Shown in pieces: positions 1 to 14,200 of a stretch of 64,000 nucleotides of DNA; the first letter of the stretch is position 1; the number at the start of each line of letters is the position of its first letter. The notes below the pieces were generated by a model, which saw only the letters and a program-made list of their open reading frames with translations, had not been told where the DNA came from and made no database searches. Position numbers and translations under genes: made by a program. Source of the stretch: Flavobacteriales bacterium (lineage in GTDB: Bacteria > Bacteroidota > Bacteroidia > Flavobacteriales_F > PHOS-HE28); the NCBI GenBank assembly GCA_016710965.1, contig JADJTW010000010.1:1-64000 (forward strand), written 5' to 3'.

Positions 1-1375
1 CTGCTCGACCGACGCTGCTGCTTCGCTCTTTGCACAGCTTGGCGGAACACCGGATGCGGGCGGCACGTGGAGCGGTCCTTCTCCCGTCGTCGGTGGCATG
101 ATCGATCCCGCGACCATGAGCGCGGGCGTGTACACCTACACCGTGACGGGAACCGCGCCTTGCCCCAACGAGCAAGCAACAGTGACGGTGACGATCAACA
201 CGCCGCCCGATCCTGGAACGCCCGGCGCGATCACGCTCTGCTCGACCGATGCTCCTGCAAGTCTCTTCGGGCAGCTTGGCGGAACACCTGATGCGGGCGG
301 CACGTGGAGCGGTCCTTCTCCCGTCGTCGGTGGCATGATCGATCCCGCGACCATGAGCGCGGGCGTACACCTACACCGTGAACGGAACGGCGCCCTGCCC
401 CAACGAAACGGCCACGGTGACCGTGACCATCAACACGCCGCCCAATCCCGGAACGCCCGGCGCGATCACGCTCTGCAGCACCGATGCTCCTGCCTCATTA
501 TTCGCGCAGCTTGGCGGAACACCTGATACGGGCGGCACGTGGAACGGTCCGAGCGCAGTGGTCGGTGGCATGATCGATCCCGCGACCATGAGCGCGGGCG
601 TGTACACCTACACCGTGACGGGAACCGCGCCATGCCCCAACGAGCAAGCAACAGTGACGGTGACCATCAACACGCCGCCCGATCCCGGAACGCCCGGCGC
701 GATCACGCTCTGCTCGACCGACGCTGCTGCTTCGCTCTTTGCACAGCTTGGCGGAACACCGGATGCGGGCGGCAGGGAGCGGTCCTTCCGTCGTCGGTGG
801 CATGATCAACCCCGCGACCATGAGCGCGGGCGTGTACACCTACACGATAGCGGGCATCGCTCCATGCGTGAGCGCATCCTCGACAGTGACCGTAACGATC
901 AATGCACCACCCGACGCTGGCGCCGATGGAAGCATCACGCTCTGCACGACAAGCGCAGCGGTATCGCTATTTGCTCAACTGGGTGGCGCTCCGCAGGCCG
1001 GTGGTTCATGGAGCGGTCCCTCAGCGGTGGTCGGTGGCATGATCGATCCCGCGACGATGAACGCTGGGGTTTACACCTATACGGTCACCGGCACTGCGCC
1101 ATGTCCGAACGCCACGGCGAACGTTACAGTCACGATCAACGCCATGCCTGATGCGGGCATCAATGGAGGATTGACCTTGTGTTCTTCGAGCCCGACCACC
1201 GCGCTAAGTACCGGGCTGAACGGGACACCAGATCCAGGCGGCATGTGGACGGCACCTGGTGGTGGAGCATCGAACGGCACCTTCACACCAAGCGTCAGTC
1301 CCACCGGTATCTACACCTACACCGTGAATGGCATTGCGCCGTGCCCCGCCGTCTCCGCCACCGTCGATGTGAGCG
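1..1375 (+). repeat. Tandem 237-bp coding repeats
   Basis: Near-identical 237-bp units encode one 79-aa adhesin domain each. Positions 1-65 recur unchanged from 710, three units later minus the two bases lost near 365. The first three units are almost identical at DNA level, and later ones are more diverged. Confidence 0.85.
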
Positions 1376-4300
1376 TAGTGACCAACCCGAATGCCGGCAC
1401 GCCAGGCAATGCAACCGTGTGCGCCTCCGATGCAGCGATCCTGCTCTTCGGAGAACTCGGAGGAACACCGGATGCCGGTGGAACGTGGAGCGGGCCTTCG
1501 CCAGTCATCGGCGGACAATACGACCCTGCTACGATGAACCCCGGCGTGTACACCTACACCATCACGGTGCCGCCGCCTTGCGTGAACGCCAGCAGCAGCG
1601 TCACGATAATCGAAGTGGTTCCTCCGAACGCGGGCACCGATGGCGCCATCACGCTCTGCATCAGCAGTCCGGCTGCATCGCTCTTCGCGGCGCTCGGTGG
1701 CGCGCAAGCCGGTGGATCTTGGAGCGGGCCTTCGCCAGTGGTCGGCGGCATGTTCAATCCGGCGACGATGACGGCAGGCGTGTACACCTACACGGTGAAC
1801 GGCACCGCGCCATGCCCCAACGACCAGAGCACTGTTACGGTGAGCGTCGTTGCAGCGCCGAATGCAGGCACACCGGGCAATGCAACGCTTTGTGCTACTG
1901 ACGCATCGATCGATCTCTTCGCAGAACTCGGTGGCACACCCGACGTCGGCGGCGCATGGAGTGGTCCTTCGCCAGTCATCGGCGGACAATACGACCCTGC
2001 TACGATGAACGCCGGTGTGTACACCTACACCATCACGGTACCGCCGCCTTGCGTGAACGCCAGCAGTACCGTCACGATAATCGAAGTGGCTCCTCCGAAC
2101 GCGGGCACCGATGGCGCCATCACGCTCTGCATCAGCAGTCCGGCTGCATCGCTCTTCTCGGCGCTCGGTGGCGCGCAAGCCGGTGGATCCTGGAGCGGTC
2201 CATCGCCGGTCGTAGGCGGCATGTTCAACCCCGCGACGATGACGGCAGGTGTTTACACCTACACGGTGAACGGCACCGCGCCCTGCCCCAACGACCAGAG
2301 CACCGTTACGGTGACCGTGGTTGCAGCGCCGAATGCAGGCACACCGGGCAATGCAACGCTTTGTGCAACAGATGCCACCATCGATCTCTTCGCAGAGCTC
2401 GGCGGAACACCCGATGCCGGCGGCGCATGGAGTGGTCCTTCGCCAGTCATCGGCGGACAATACGACCCTGCCACGATGAACGCCGGTGTGTACACCTACA
2501 CCATCACGGTACCGCCGCCTTGCGTGAACGCCAGCAGTAGCGTCACGATAATCGAAGTGGCTCCGCCGAACGCGGGCACCGATGGCGCGATCACGCTCTG
2601 CATCAGCAGTCCGGCTGCATCGCTCTTCGCGGCGCTCGGTGGCGCGCAAGCCGGTGGATCCTGGAGCGGGCCATCGCCAGTGGTCGGCGGCATGTTCAAC
2701 CCGGCGACGATGACGGCAGGTGTTTACACCTACACGGTGAACGGCACCGCGCTCTGCCCCAACGACCAGAGCACCGTTACGGTGACTGTGGTTGCAGCGC
2801 CGAATGCAGGCACACCGGGCAATGCAACGCTCTGCGCAACGGATGCCACCGTCGATCTCTTCGCAGAACTCGGTGGCACACCCGACGCCGGCGGCGCATG
2901 GAGTGGTCCTTCGCCAGTCATCGGTGGACAATACGACCCTGCTACGATGAACCCCGGCGTGTACACCTACACCATCACGGTGCCTCCACCCTGCGTGAAC
3001 GCCAGCAGCAGCGTCACGATAATCGAAGTGGCGCCGCCGAACGCAGGCACCGATGGTGCGATCACGCTCTGCATCAGCAGCCCGGCGGCCTCGCTCTTCG
3101 CGGCGCTCGGTGGCGCGCAAGCCGGTGGATCTTGGAGCGGGCCTTCGCCAGTGGTCGGCGGCATGTTCAATCCGGCGACGATGACGGCAGGTGTTTACAC
3201 CTACACGGTGAACGGCACAGCGCCATGCCCCAACGACCAGAGCACTGTTACGGTGAACGTCGTTGCAGCGCCGAATGCAGGCACACCGGGCAATGCAACG
3301 CTCTGCGCAACGGATGCCACCATCGATCTCTTCGCAGAGCTCGGCGGAACACCCGACGCCGGTGGCGCATGGAGTGGTCCTTCACCAGTTGTCGGCGGAC
3401 AATACGATCCTGCTACGATGAACGCCGGTGTGTACACCTACACCATCACGGTACCGCCGCCTTGCGTGAACGTGAGCAGCACCGTGACCGTTGTTGAAGT
3501 GGCTCCGCCGAACGCAGGCACCGATGGCGCGATAACGCTATGCATCACCAGTCCTGCCATTGCCTTGATCAACTCACTTGGTGGCACCCCGGATCCTGGC
3601 GGCACGTGGAGCGGTCCGAGTACGGTCGTCGGCGGCTTGTTCAACCCCGCGACGATGACGGCAGGTGTTTACACCTATACGGTGAACGGCACCGCGCCTT
3701 GCGCGAACGATGCTGCCAGCGCAACAGTGACGGTGGTGACCGAACCCGATCCCGGCGGCCCGGGTTTCCTAACGATCTGCGGTACTGATGCGCCTGCAGA
3801 CCTGTTCATCAGCCTCGAGGGCTCACCTGACCAGGGCGGTGGCTGGACCATGCCGGGCGGAGCAACATTCAACGGAATGTTCGATCCTGCTACGATGCCG
3901 AGCGGCGTTTACACCTACACCATCGGAGTGCCTCCGCCATGCACGAGCGTGAGCAGCTCGGTGACCGTTGATGTGATCGCGCCGCCCGATGCAGGAGTGG
4001 ACGGGGCAGTGACGCTCTGCTTCAGCAATGCACCACAGGACCTTTTCGCGACCCTGGGCGGCACGCCGGAAACCGGTGGTGCATGGACCACGAGCACTGG
4101 TGTCGCCTTCAGCGGCGGCTTCGATCCTGCGACAGATGTCCCTGGCGTGTTCAACTACACCGTCCAAGGCATTGCGCCCTGTCCGGCTGACGTGGCAAGC
4201 GTAACAGTCGCCGTGACGCAGTTGCCCAACCCGGGCACGGATGACATCATCAACCTCTGCGTGGTCGGAAGCCCCGTGGACCTTTTCCCGCTGCTGGGTG

Positions 4301-6420
4301 GTGCTGATCCGGGAGGAACATGGTCCGGTCCAGGCGGTGCATCGAACGGCATCTTCGATCCAACATCGAGCGTACCGGGCAATTATACATATACAGTTAA
4401 CGGCGTGGCGCCCTGCCCATCGGCCTCGGCCACGATCACCGCGAACGTGCTCTCCAACGCCGATGCAGGCCTCGATGGATCGAGCATTCTCTGCGGAAGC
4501 GATGCTCCCCTCGCGCTGTTCAGTCTCTTGGGCGGAACACCTGATCCCGGGGGCTCGTGGTTCGCGCCCGATGGATCTCCTGCCACTGACAACTTCGATC
4601 CTGCGACCCAAGCGGCGGGCATCTACACCTACATCCTTTATGTGCCCGCGCCTTGCGAGAACGACACGAGCGCAGTGCTCATGAGCGTGGTGGCACCGGT
4701 GAGCGCTGGCAGCAACGGCAGCACCACGCTCTGCTCCAGCGATTCGCCCATCGTGCTCTTCAACTTGCTGAATGGAGCACCCGACGTTGGCGGTGATTGG
4801 ACCGCACCAAGCGGAGGAGCTTCAGAAGGCATTTTCGATCCGTCGATCGATCAACAAGGCGGCTATGTGTACACCGTGCAAGCCACCGCACCTTGTCTCG
4901 ACCAGAGCGCAACGGTCGATGTCGCAGTGAACGCACTGCCCGATGCGGGCACCAACGGTTCCATCACGCTGTGCCCGGAAGCAGCCCCCATCATCCTGTT
5001 CGATCTGCTGGGCGGAACACCCATGGTCGGCGGCACATGGACCGGCCCCGGCGGACAACCGAGCAACGGCATCTTCGATCCAGCGACCAGCCCACAGGGC
5101 ATATACACCTACACCGTATTCGGGCTACTGCCTTGTCCCAACGCAACCGCCAGTTCCACGGCCACGGTATTCCTGATCGCGCCCCCTAATGCGGGCCCCG
5201 ATGCGGTCAGCTGCACCTTGGAGTACACCTTGAACGCTACCGGGAATTGGGCCAGCGGAACATGGAGCGGTCCGGCGGGGATCACCTTCTCGGACCCGAC
5301 CTCCGCCAGCAGCACCGTTACTGCCGTTGCGGGTGGATCATACACCTTCACATGGAGCGTCCTCTCCAATGATGGATGCGCCACGCAGGACCAGGTCACT
5401 ATCACCTTCACCGAGGAGATCCTCCCCGTGGTAGGAACCACCGATGCCATCTGCAACGGCGTATGCAACGGCACCGCTCAAGTAACCGCCACTGGTGGTA
5501 ATACCATAGGGGGCCTGTATTCCTACCAATGGTCCAACGGCATCGCAGGCAACGCACCCAACGCGGCCGGTATATGCGCCGGTGACTACACCGTTACGGT
5601 GCTAGACATGAACAACTGCAGCGCCACGGTGCCGTTCACCATCGGCGAGCCCGATGTACTGGTGATCGATGCGATCGTTGCCATGGACGAGACCTGCCCC
5701 GGCACCTGTGATGGAACGATCACGGTGAATGATCCGATGGGAGCGCAATACAGCCTCAACGGCGCCAGCTTCCAGAGCAATGCGCTGTTCACCGATCTCT
5801 GCCCCGGCGAGTATCTGATCATCATGCAGGACGCGAATGGCTGCGCTGCCAGCGGATCAGCCAGCATCGGTTCACCGGCTCCGGTCGTCGCTGGCTTCAC
5901 TTACTCACCGGAGACCTTGCTGGTGAGCAACCCGCTGGCGCAGTTCACCAACGCAAGCACATTCAACGCCTCCTCCTTCAGCTGGGACTTCGGCGGCTTG
6001 GGATCGAGCAATGCCGAGAACCCCGCCTTCACGTTCCCAGGTGGCCTGGGCGACACGTACCTGGTCTGCCTCACCGTGACCGACGACAACGGTTGCCCGG
6101 ATGAGTACTGCGCACCTGTGGAAGTGTTCGATGTGCTGCTGGTGTGGGTCCCCAACGTCTTCACACCCAACGGCGACGACGAGAACGATGGCTTCTGCCC
6201 CATCTTCAACCTGCCCTGGGCCGTGAAGGACTACGAGTTCATGATCTTCAATCGCTGGGGCGAGCTCATCCATACCAGCAACGTGGTGCATGCCGAATGG
6301 GACGGTTGGTACGTGAACGAGGTTGTGAAGGAGGACGTGTACGTGTGGAAGATGAAGTGCAAGGACAAGCTCACCAACGAGCTGATCGAGCGCGTTGGGC
6401 ATGTGACGGTGCTGAAGTAG
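1..6420 (+). CDS. Giant T9SS-secreted repetitive adhesin with CHU_C tail (5' partial, two frameshifts)
   Basis: Predicted cell-surface or secreted adhesin. The reading frame is open from the left window edge, so the N-terminus and signal peptide are missing. About 22 repeats of roughly 79 residues fill nt 2-5190. Each has an LC near its start, LGGxPxxGGxW in the middle, a VYTYTV strand and a PC pair, suggesting one Ig-like beta-sandwich with a possible disulfide per repeat. Two SprB-like repeats (nt 5430-5870), a PKD-like domain with SWDFGG (nt 5890-6130) and a CHU_C gliding-associated domain follow. The CHU_C domain has VPNVFTPNGDDENDGF and FNRWGE and ends at the stop, so it is a type B T9SS export signal. 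The frame breaks twice. Near nt 365 and nt 773 two bases are missing compared with neighbouring repeat copies, moving the frame from 2 to 3 to 1. The long uninterrupted frame starts after nt 773. Function as an adhesin is inferred from architecture. Confidence 0.85.
1375..3735 (+). repeat. 471-bp higher-order tandem repeat (about five copies)
   Basis: Two alternating domain types form a 157-codon super-unit. Type one has VIGGQYDPATMN and VPPPCVN; type two has GGAQAGGSW and MFNPATMTAG. Super-units begin near 1378, 1849, 2320, 2791 and 3262, exactly 471 bp apart. The fifth copy diverges in its second half. Copies two to four differ at only scattered bases, which implies recent expansion or homogenisation. 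Confidence 0.85.
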
Positions 6421-6515
6421 GTCCGACTCTTCGCTCGACCGTCCTCGCATACCAAGCACCGCGCAGAACCCTTCTGTAGTGCCAGGCGCTTTCCATCGGC
6501 GGCTACCTTGCGGCA

Positions 6516-7202
6516 GTGATCGCACGCACGTTCCTCTTCTTCACCGCTGTGGTCACCAGTGCGAATGCCCTGGCGCAGGAGCAGGAACCGCTGCGCTGGC
6601 GCTTCACCACCGAAGTGATCCAGGACATGCTCCTGCACCTGAATGCACGCGCCTATCATGTGAGCGGCCGCTGGTCGTACGGCATACATGGCGCCTATCG
6701 GCCGAGCCTCTCTCCCGGCGGCGAGGTGAAGCCCGGAGCAGGACGGGCGGGCGAATACGAGAACCTGCATTGGCGCAACTGGATGCTGCGGGCCTATACC
6801 ATCGGCCCGTGCATACGCATGAACTTCAAGGGCTCCACGGGCAACTACGTGGAGGTCGATGGATTCTACAGGCATTGGTGGTTCGACCGCAGGAACGTGC
6901 GTTACATCAACGCTGAGGATGTCTCCTTTGATGGGATCCGCAGCGAGCGCACCGACGTGCTTGCCGTGCGCCTGTTGTGGGGCGCAGCCTCGGAGCCCGT
7001 GTTCAAAGCAGGCCGCAACAGCGCGAACGTGCTGGAGATCTTCGGCGGCGTAGGATACCGATGGAAGAGCGGGTCGTGGCTGATGCATACCGGAACCTAT
7101 ATGGGGAACCCCGTGTACGAGTACTCGGGAACTGAAGAAGCAACCATGCCCACCCTGCATTTCGGCATACGGTTGACTCGAGCGGTTCGCAGAGCGGCCT
7201 GA
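6516..7202 (+). CDS. Hypothetical outer-membrane protein
   Basis: A 228-aa protein that I cannot place in a named family. The N-terminus is a Sec signal peptide (hydrophobic run, then ANALAQE). The rest is rich in aromatic residues and alternating patterns, with a terminal strand HFGIRL, as in small outer-membrane barrels of Bacteroidota. The start is a GTG at 6516; no ATG gives the signal peptide. A weak -7-like TACCTTG lies at 6504-6510, five bases before the start. It stands 95 bp after the adhesin and converges with gyrB on a shared terminator. Confidence 0.6.
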   Translation: MIARTFLFFTAVVTSANALAQEQEPLRWRFTTEVIQDMLLHLNARAYHVSGRWSYGIHGAYRPSLSPGGEVKPGAGRAGEYENLHWRNWMLRAYTIGPCIRMNFKGSTGNYVEVDGFYRHWWFDRRNVRYINAEDVSFDGIRSERTDVLAVRLLWGAASEPVFKAGRNSANVLEIFGGVGYRWKSGSWLMHTGTYMGNPVYEYSGTEEATMPTLHFGIRLTRAVRRAA

Positions 7203-7237
7203 AGGCATGCCGGCCGGTACGGTACGAACAACAAGCA

Positions 7238-7264
7238 CGAAGGCCCCGCAGAGCGGGGCCTTCG
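7238..7264. terminator. Bidirectional intrinsic terminator hairpin
   Basis: A perfect 12-bp inverted repeat (CGAAGGCCCCGC, loop AGA, GCGGGGCCTTCG) lies between the convergent outer-membrane gene ending at 7202 and gyrB ending at 7284. Location and symmetry suggest it serves both genes. Confidence 0.75.
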
Positions 7265-7283
7265 CATGGACTGGTCGCCGTGC

Positions 7284-9275
<1,992 letters not shown>

Positions 9276-9299
9276 TCAAACCCCCTTTTTCGAGGCTCC

Positions 9300-9307
9300 C
9301 AAAGGTA
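9300..9307 (-). promoter_or_regulatory. -7 promoter element of gyrB
   Basis: TACCTTTG on the minus strand matches the Bacteroidota sigma-A -7 consensus TAnnTTTG exactly. It predicts a leader of about 30 bases before the gyrB ATG at 9263. I see no clear -33 TTG. Confidence 0.6.
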
Positions 9308-9513
9308 CCCTTTCAGCCCCGCCCGTCAGGTCGTTTTTCCCAACACGGGCGCGGGCTTTGTTGATAATTAACGCTTGCGGGAATGGAGTCCGGCAACATT
9401 GGGAAAAGGGCTTTCCAGCTCGGTCTTGAACGACTGCACGATCAAGTGATCGCCCTCCGGATGCGAACGCCCATCGGTTCGCTCACACGCATGTTGTTCG
9501 TCCGTTGAACCGA

Positions 9514-11233
9514 TCAGAACGAGTAGGTGGCACCGCCCAGGAAGAGGGTGCGTTGCACCGGGTACTGGTACCACTTCTCGTACTTGCTGGCGCTCAGGTT
9601 GCTCACATCCACGAAGAGGCTGAGGCGCTTGGTGTAGCGGTACTCCAAGCCGAGGTAGAGGTCCATGAATCCATCAAGGTCGTGGCGGGAGGTGGTGAAA
9701 TCGTTCACGAGGTCCGGGTCGCCCGAATACCGGAATCCCTTCCGCGGCCCCAGGAAGAGCACCTCCATCCGGGCGATGAGCTTCTGGCGGAGATCATACG
9801 AAGCACCGAGCGCCACCTTGTACGGCGGGAGGTTCCAGGGCTCGTCCTGTACGCGCACGTCATAGGTGTACACATCCACACGGCCATTGAGGCGCAGGGA
9901 GCCTGGCAGGCTGTAGGTGAGTTCACCACTGATGTCGAGGATGTCCACTTTGTCATAGGTCACATCCATGCGGTCGCCGAAAGGGGCATTGCCCTCGTTC
10001 ACGAAGAGCGGCATGTCCTTTAGGCGGCTCTTGCTCACGCGCAGGTCGAAGCCTACGTTATTGCCGAAGCTGCCGCGCATACCACCATAGATGTCGTACA
10101 GCTTGCTGGTGTTGGCCAGGACGGGCGCGCCTTTGAGCCAGGGGGTTCTCGCGTGTGAGGCTGCGGAAGCTGTTGCGCTGCCGCGCGCCATCAACACCGG
10201 CGTAGGGCACCAGGATGTTGTCGAAGAGGCCGTAGTGCAGGTAGGCCTGCGGGAAGAAGTGGAAGCTGGTCTCTCCAAGGGCGTCGAGGTACATGCCCAC
10301 ACCCACGCGTACGAGGTACTGTTCCGTACGCAGGCTCACGTGCGGGGTAAGGCCGATGAGCGTTCCGTTCTGGCGGAAGTCGGGCAGCGAACCACTGCGA
10401 CTGCCGCGATAGGCGTTGTTATCGATGAGGATGCCGCCGCCGTAGATCTCCGTTCCGTCCTGCATGCCCAGCTCGGCGGTCACGCGCATGCTGGTCTCGC
10501 GGCTTTCGCTGAGGTTGCTGTAGCTGTGGGCTTCGATGCCGATGTCGTGCGCGATCCACGTGCTGTCGGCGTATAGGCTGCGGATGCGCCCCCGGAATCC
10601 GATGTCGTTGTAGAACTGCTTCAGTGCGTCCTTGGGCGGGGCCACTGCGTTGTCGATGATGCGCTCGGTGCTATCGTTGCTTTCGTATCCGTAGTAGCTC
10701 ACGCGTCGGCGGTCGTACAGGATGCCTCCGCCGATCTCATGGTTGGGCAGGAAGTGCTTGTAGAAGGCGTCGATGCTGTTGTTGCTGTAGACGCTCGATC
10801 CCACATCATCGATCCCCCCATTGCTGCTCATGTGCTTCAGGTGGATGCCATAGCCGTTCTCGCGCGAACGCGTTTGATCGAAGTACAATTCACCGAGCGG
10901 CGTGGTGTAAAGGCCGAATCCCGCCTTCACATAGCCTTTGTACAGCCGTTGCTGCGCGGCTTCCACCTTCAGCTTCGCCGCTTCCAGGCTATCTACGCGC
11001 GCAGGGATCTCGGCCTTCGTCGCCAGCACATCGTAGCGCACGCTGATCTCGGGCAGGATGGTGTCGATGGGCTCGGGCCGCAGATCGATCTTCTCCGCAT
11101 TGAGCAAGGTGGGGTTGTAGTCGCCCACGATGGTGTACTGCCCTTGCGGCGTAGTGGGCTGTGCCATGGCAGGTTGCGCCGCGACGAACGCAACGAGAAG
11201 GGCGACGACAGTGATGATGGTCTTCTTCTGCAT
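9514..11233 (-). CDS. Outer-membrane beta-barrel protein (TonB-receptor-like), one frameshift
   Basis: About 570 aa if the frame is restored. The N-terminus is a signal peptide ending AMAQ, followed by IVGDYNPTLLNAEKI and a long barrel-like series of aromatic alternating strands. The C-terminus ends in FLGGATYSF, a terminal strand with Phe. No plug domain is visible, so this is a barrel related to TonB receptors rather than a full receptor. Reading from the 11233 start breaks at 10141-10145, a run of five G on the plus strand. With four G the frame would read through ENPWLKGAPVLAN into the downstream frame, so a one-base insertion (error or mutation) is likely. It follows the TPR gene by 3 bp and is probably co-transcribed with it. 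Confidence 0.75.
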
Positions 11234-11236
11234 GGT

Positions 11237-14200
11237 CTAGCGTCCGTTGGTGCCGTCGGGCATGGGTATGGTATTGTCCTCGGGCCGTGGTGCATCCTGT
11301 CGCTGCACTTCGCTCGCGTTGATCGCGTCCAATCTTTGTCGCGCCTGTGCCACCAGATCGGGTTCCTGGCAATGGTCGATCACGCTCTGGAGCGTGGCCT
11401 TGGCTTGGAAGCGGTCCTCCAGCTGCACGTACACATCGCCCAGCAGGATGAAGGCGCGCGCCTTCCAATGGTCGTACGAGGGGAACTTCTTGGCCAGGTC
11501 GACGATCTCCGTTTCGGCCTTGCGGTACTGTCCCTGCAAGTGCCGCACGTAGGCCATGTGGTACTTGGCCTCCGCGCCCAGGGCGTTGGTGCTGCTGGTG
11601 GCCACTGCCTTGAATTTGGTGTAGGCGTTCTCCAGATCATCCTTCGCCAGCAACCCCTTCGCGATCAGCAGGCCCGCCTCGGCTTTCATGTCGGCGGTGG
11701 CATCGTGGTTGGCGGCCACTTTCTCCGCCGCCACTGCGGCTTCATCGGCGCGGCCCAACTGGCTCAGGCATCGCATGCGGCCGACTTGCGCGGTCAGCGC
11801 GCTTTGCGGGAAGGTCGAGATGGGCTCGAGCCGCTCGAAGTAGTCCAGTGCACCCACCCAACGACCATCGCGGTAAAGGATATCGCTGGCGTTGAACAGC
11901 GCTTCCTCCATGAACTGCGCGCCGTTGCGCCGCACCACCTCCTCCAGGTCGGGCAGGGCCTGGTCGTATTGCTTTTGTCGGTAGAGGCAATCACCGCGAT
12001 AGAAGTGCGCGTTCAGCGCGTAGGCGCCCGTGGGGTATTTGTTCAGGTAGTCGCCGAAGGCGCCGATGGCCTGCGCGCACTTCTCATCGAAGTAAAGGAG
12101 CTCGGCACTGCGGTAGTAGGTGCTGTCCAGGCCGAGCGTGGAAGGATCCACGAAGCTGAGCGAGCGCACGTAGGCGTCATACTCGCTCACGCGGCCCTGG
12201 CCCACATAGATGCTCTCAAGACCGGCGAGCGCATCGCGCGAACCATCGACCGTGGGGTACTTCGCAACGATGGCCTTGAACTGGGCGATCGCATCCTCCA
12301 CCCTCCCTTGCCGTTTATGTATGAGCGCGGTCTGCAGCATGGCCTGCCGCACCAGCGGGCTGTTGGGATGCTGCTCGATCACCTGCTGGTAGTAGTTGCG
12401 GGCCTCATTGTCGTTCTCCAGGTTGATGTAGGTCTCGCCCAGCTGGAACTTGGCATCGGCGGCATACCGCGAGTTGGGCATCTCGCTCAACAGGCCCTTC
12501 AGCGTGGCGATCTTGCCGGTGTGGTTCTGCAGCAGGCCCTGGCACACGCCCTTCTGGTATTGGGCGTAGTCGCGGTCCGGCGATCCGGTGCGCATGGCTT
12601 CGTCGTACCACTTCACCGCCTGCGCGTTGTCCTTCAGCACGAAGTAGCAGTCGCCGGCGCGCAGCATGGCATCGGCGCGCTGGCGAGCCTGTCCCTTCGC
12701 GGCCACGTAACGGCGGAAGGCCACTGCCGCCTCGTCGTACTGCTTCAGCTTATAGAAGGCGTAGCCCATGCCGTAGCCCGCCTGCTCGTACAGCTCGGTG
12801 GAGTATGCGCCGGGCGAATTGCGCAGGTCGTCGTACTTGCGCAGCGCGGCCGTCAGATCGCCTTTGCCATAGTAGCTCTCGGCCATCCAGAAATGCGCAC
12901 GCGCATTCACGCTCTGGTTCACCGGGAACTTCAGCGCGCGTTCGAAGAAGAGCGCAGCGTCGGCATACTTGCGGCCCTCGTAGAGTTCTACGCCGCGGTC
13001 GTAGGCCAGCTTCTGATAGGCTTCCTTCAGCCGCAGGTCCTTGTTCTGGATCTCGTCCAATGACGCCAGCGCATCCTCGTAGTTCTTCGTGCGCAGGTAG
13101 ACGTTCAGGAGGAACTCATAGGCTTCATCGCGGCGCGGCGTGTTCGGATAGGTTCGCAAGTAGGTGCGCAGTGCAGTGATCGCCTCGTGGTAGGGATCGA
13201 AGCTGAGCTCGTAGGCCAGCTTGGCGTATTGGAAGAGCGCATCTTCCATCACCTTGGGGTCCTTGCCGATCTCGTAGGCCCGCTTGAAGGCGTTGCGCGC
13301 GTAGTTCTTCTCGTTCAGCTTCAGGTAGCAATCGGCCATGTGGTATACGGCCAGCTGGGCTATGCTGTCTTCGGCGTTGGCCACCATGTTGAACTGGTTG
13401 AGCGCCTTCTGGCAATCGCCCGTGCGGTAGTACGCGTAGCCCAGGATATAGCGGTCGCTGCGACTGACGCCGGTGCGCTGTACGCTCTTCTCCAGGTAGG
13501 GCAGTGCTTCGGCGTAGTTCCCTGTGCGGTAATTCGCTTCGCCCGCCAGGCGGTTGATCTCGCCTGCGTTGCGGGTGTTCTGCTGGTCCGCGAGGAGCGG
13601 CTTCACATAGGCGTTCAATTCATCGTACTTGCCTTGCAGGAAGAGCAGCTCGGCGATGTAGGCGGGCACCACCTTCTTGAAGTTCTCGTCGCTCTCGAGC
13701 TTGCGGAAGCCGGTGAGCGCCGTTTCGTGATTGCCCTTCTCGTAGTGGATGTGCGAAGCGTAGTAGAGCGAGGGCGCTCCGTAGAGCCCTTCGGTGCCCG
13801 TCACCTGCGAGAACTCGCCGAGGGCCTTCTCCCGATCGCCCTCCTGGAAATAGGCGTAGCCGCGCTTGAAGCGGTACTCTTCGGTCTCGTCGGGCGAAAG
13901 CGCGAGGCGATCCACCTGCCCGCTCCAATCGATGGCCTCCTTCCACTTGCGCTGCGCGAAGGCGTGGCGAAAAAGCTCGAAGCGGATGGCAGGCACGTGC
14001 AGGTCTTCCGGGTGTTCGTCCATGAAGGCATGCAGGCGGTAGCCGGCATCGTCGTTGAAGAGGCGCACGGCGCACAGTGCGCTGTAGAACTCGGCTTCCA
14101 CGCGGGTGGCGTCGTGTCGGTCGGTGATGCGGCGGACGACGCCTTCGAATTCGTGCTGGGCCGCGCCGTACTTCGCCTTTCCGTACAAGTCCATGGCGTT

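Noticed and set aside
1204..3120. Long minus-strand open frame in the adhesin (about 640 codons)
   Set aside because: Antisense to the adhesin repeats; arises from repetition and high GC, Arg/Cys/His-rich.
1..3735. CRISPR or non-coding satellite
   Set aside because: The 237- and 471-bp repeats are coding, in frame with an Ig-like domain pattern.
10739..13063. Long plus-strand open frame over the TPR gene (about 770 codons)
   Set aside because: Antisense to a well-supported TPR protein; composition is typical of GC-rich shadow frames.
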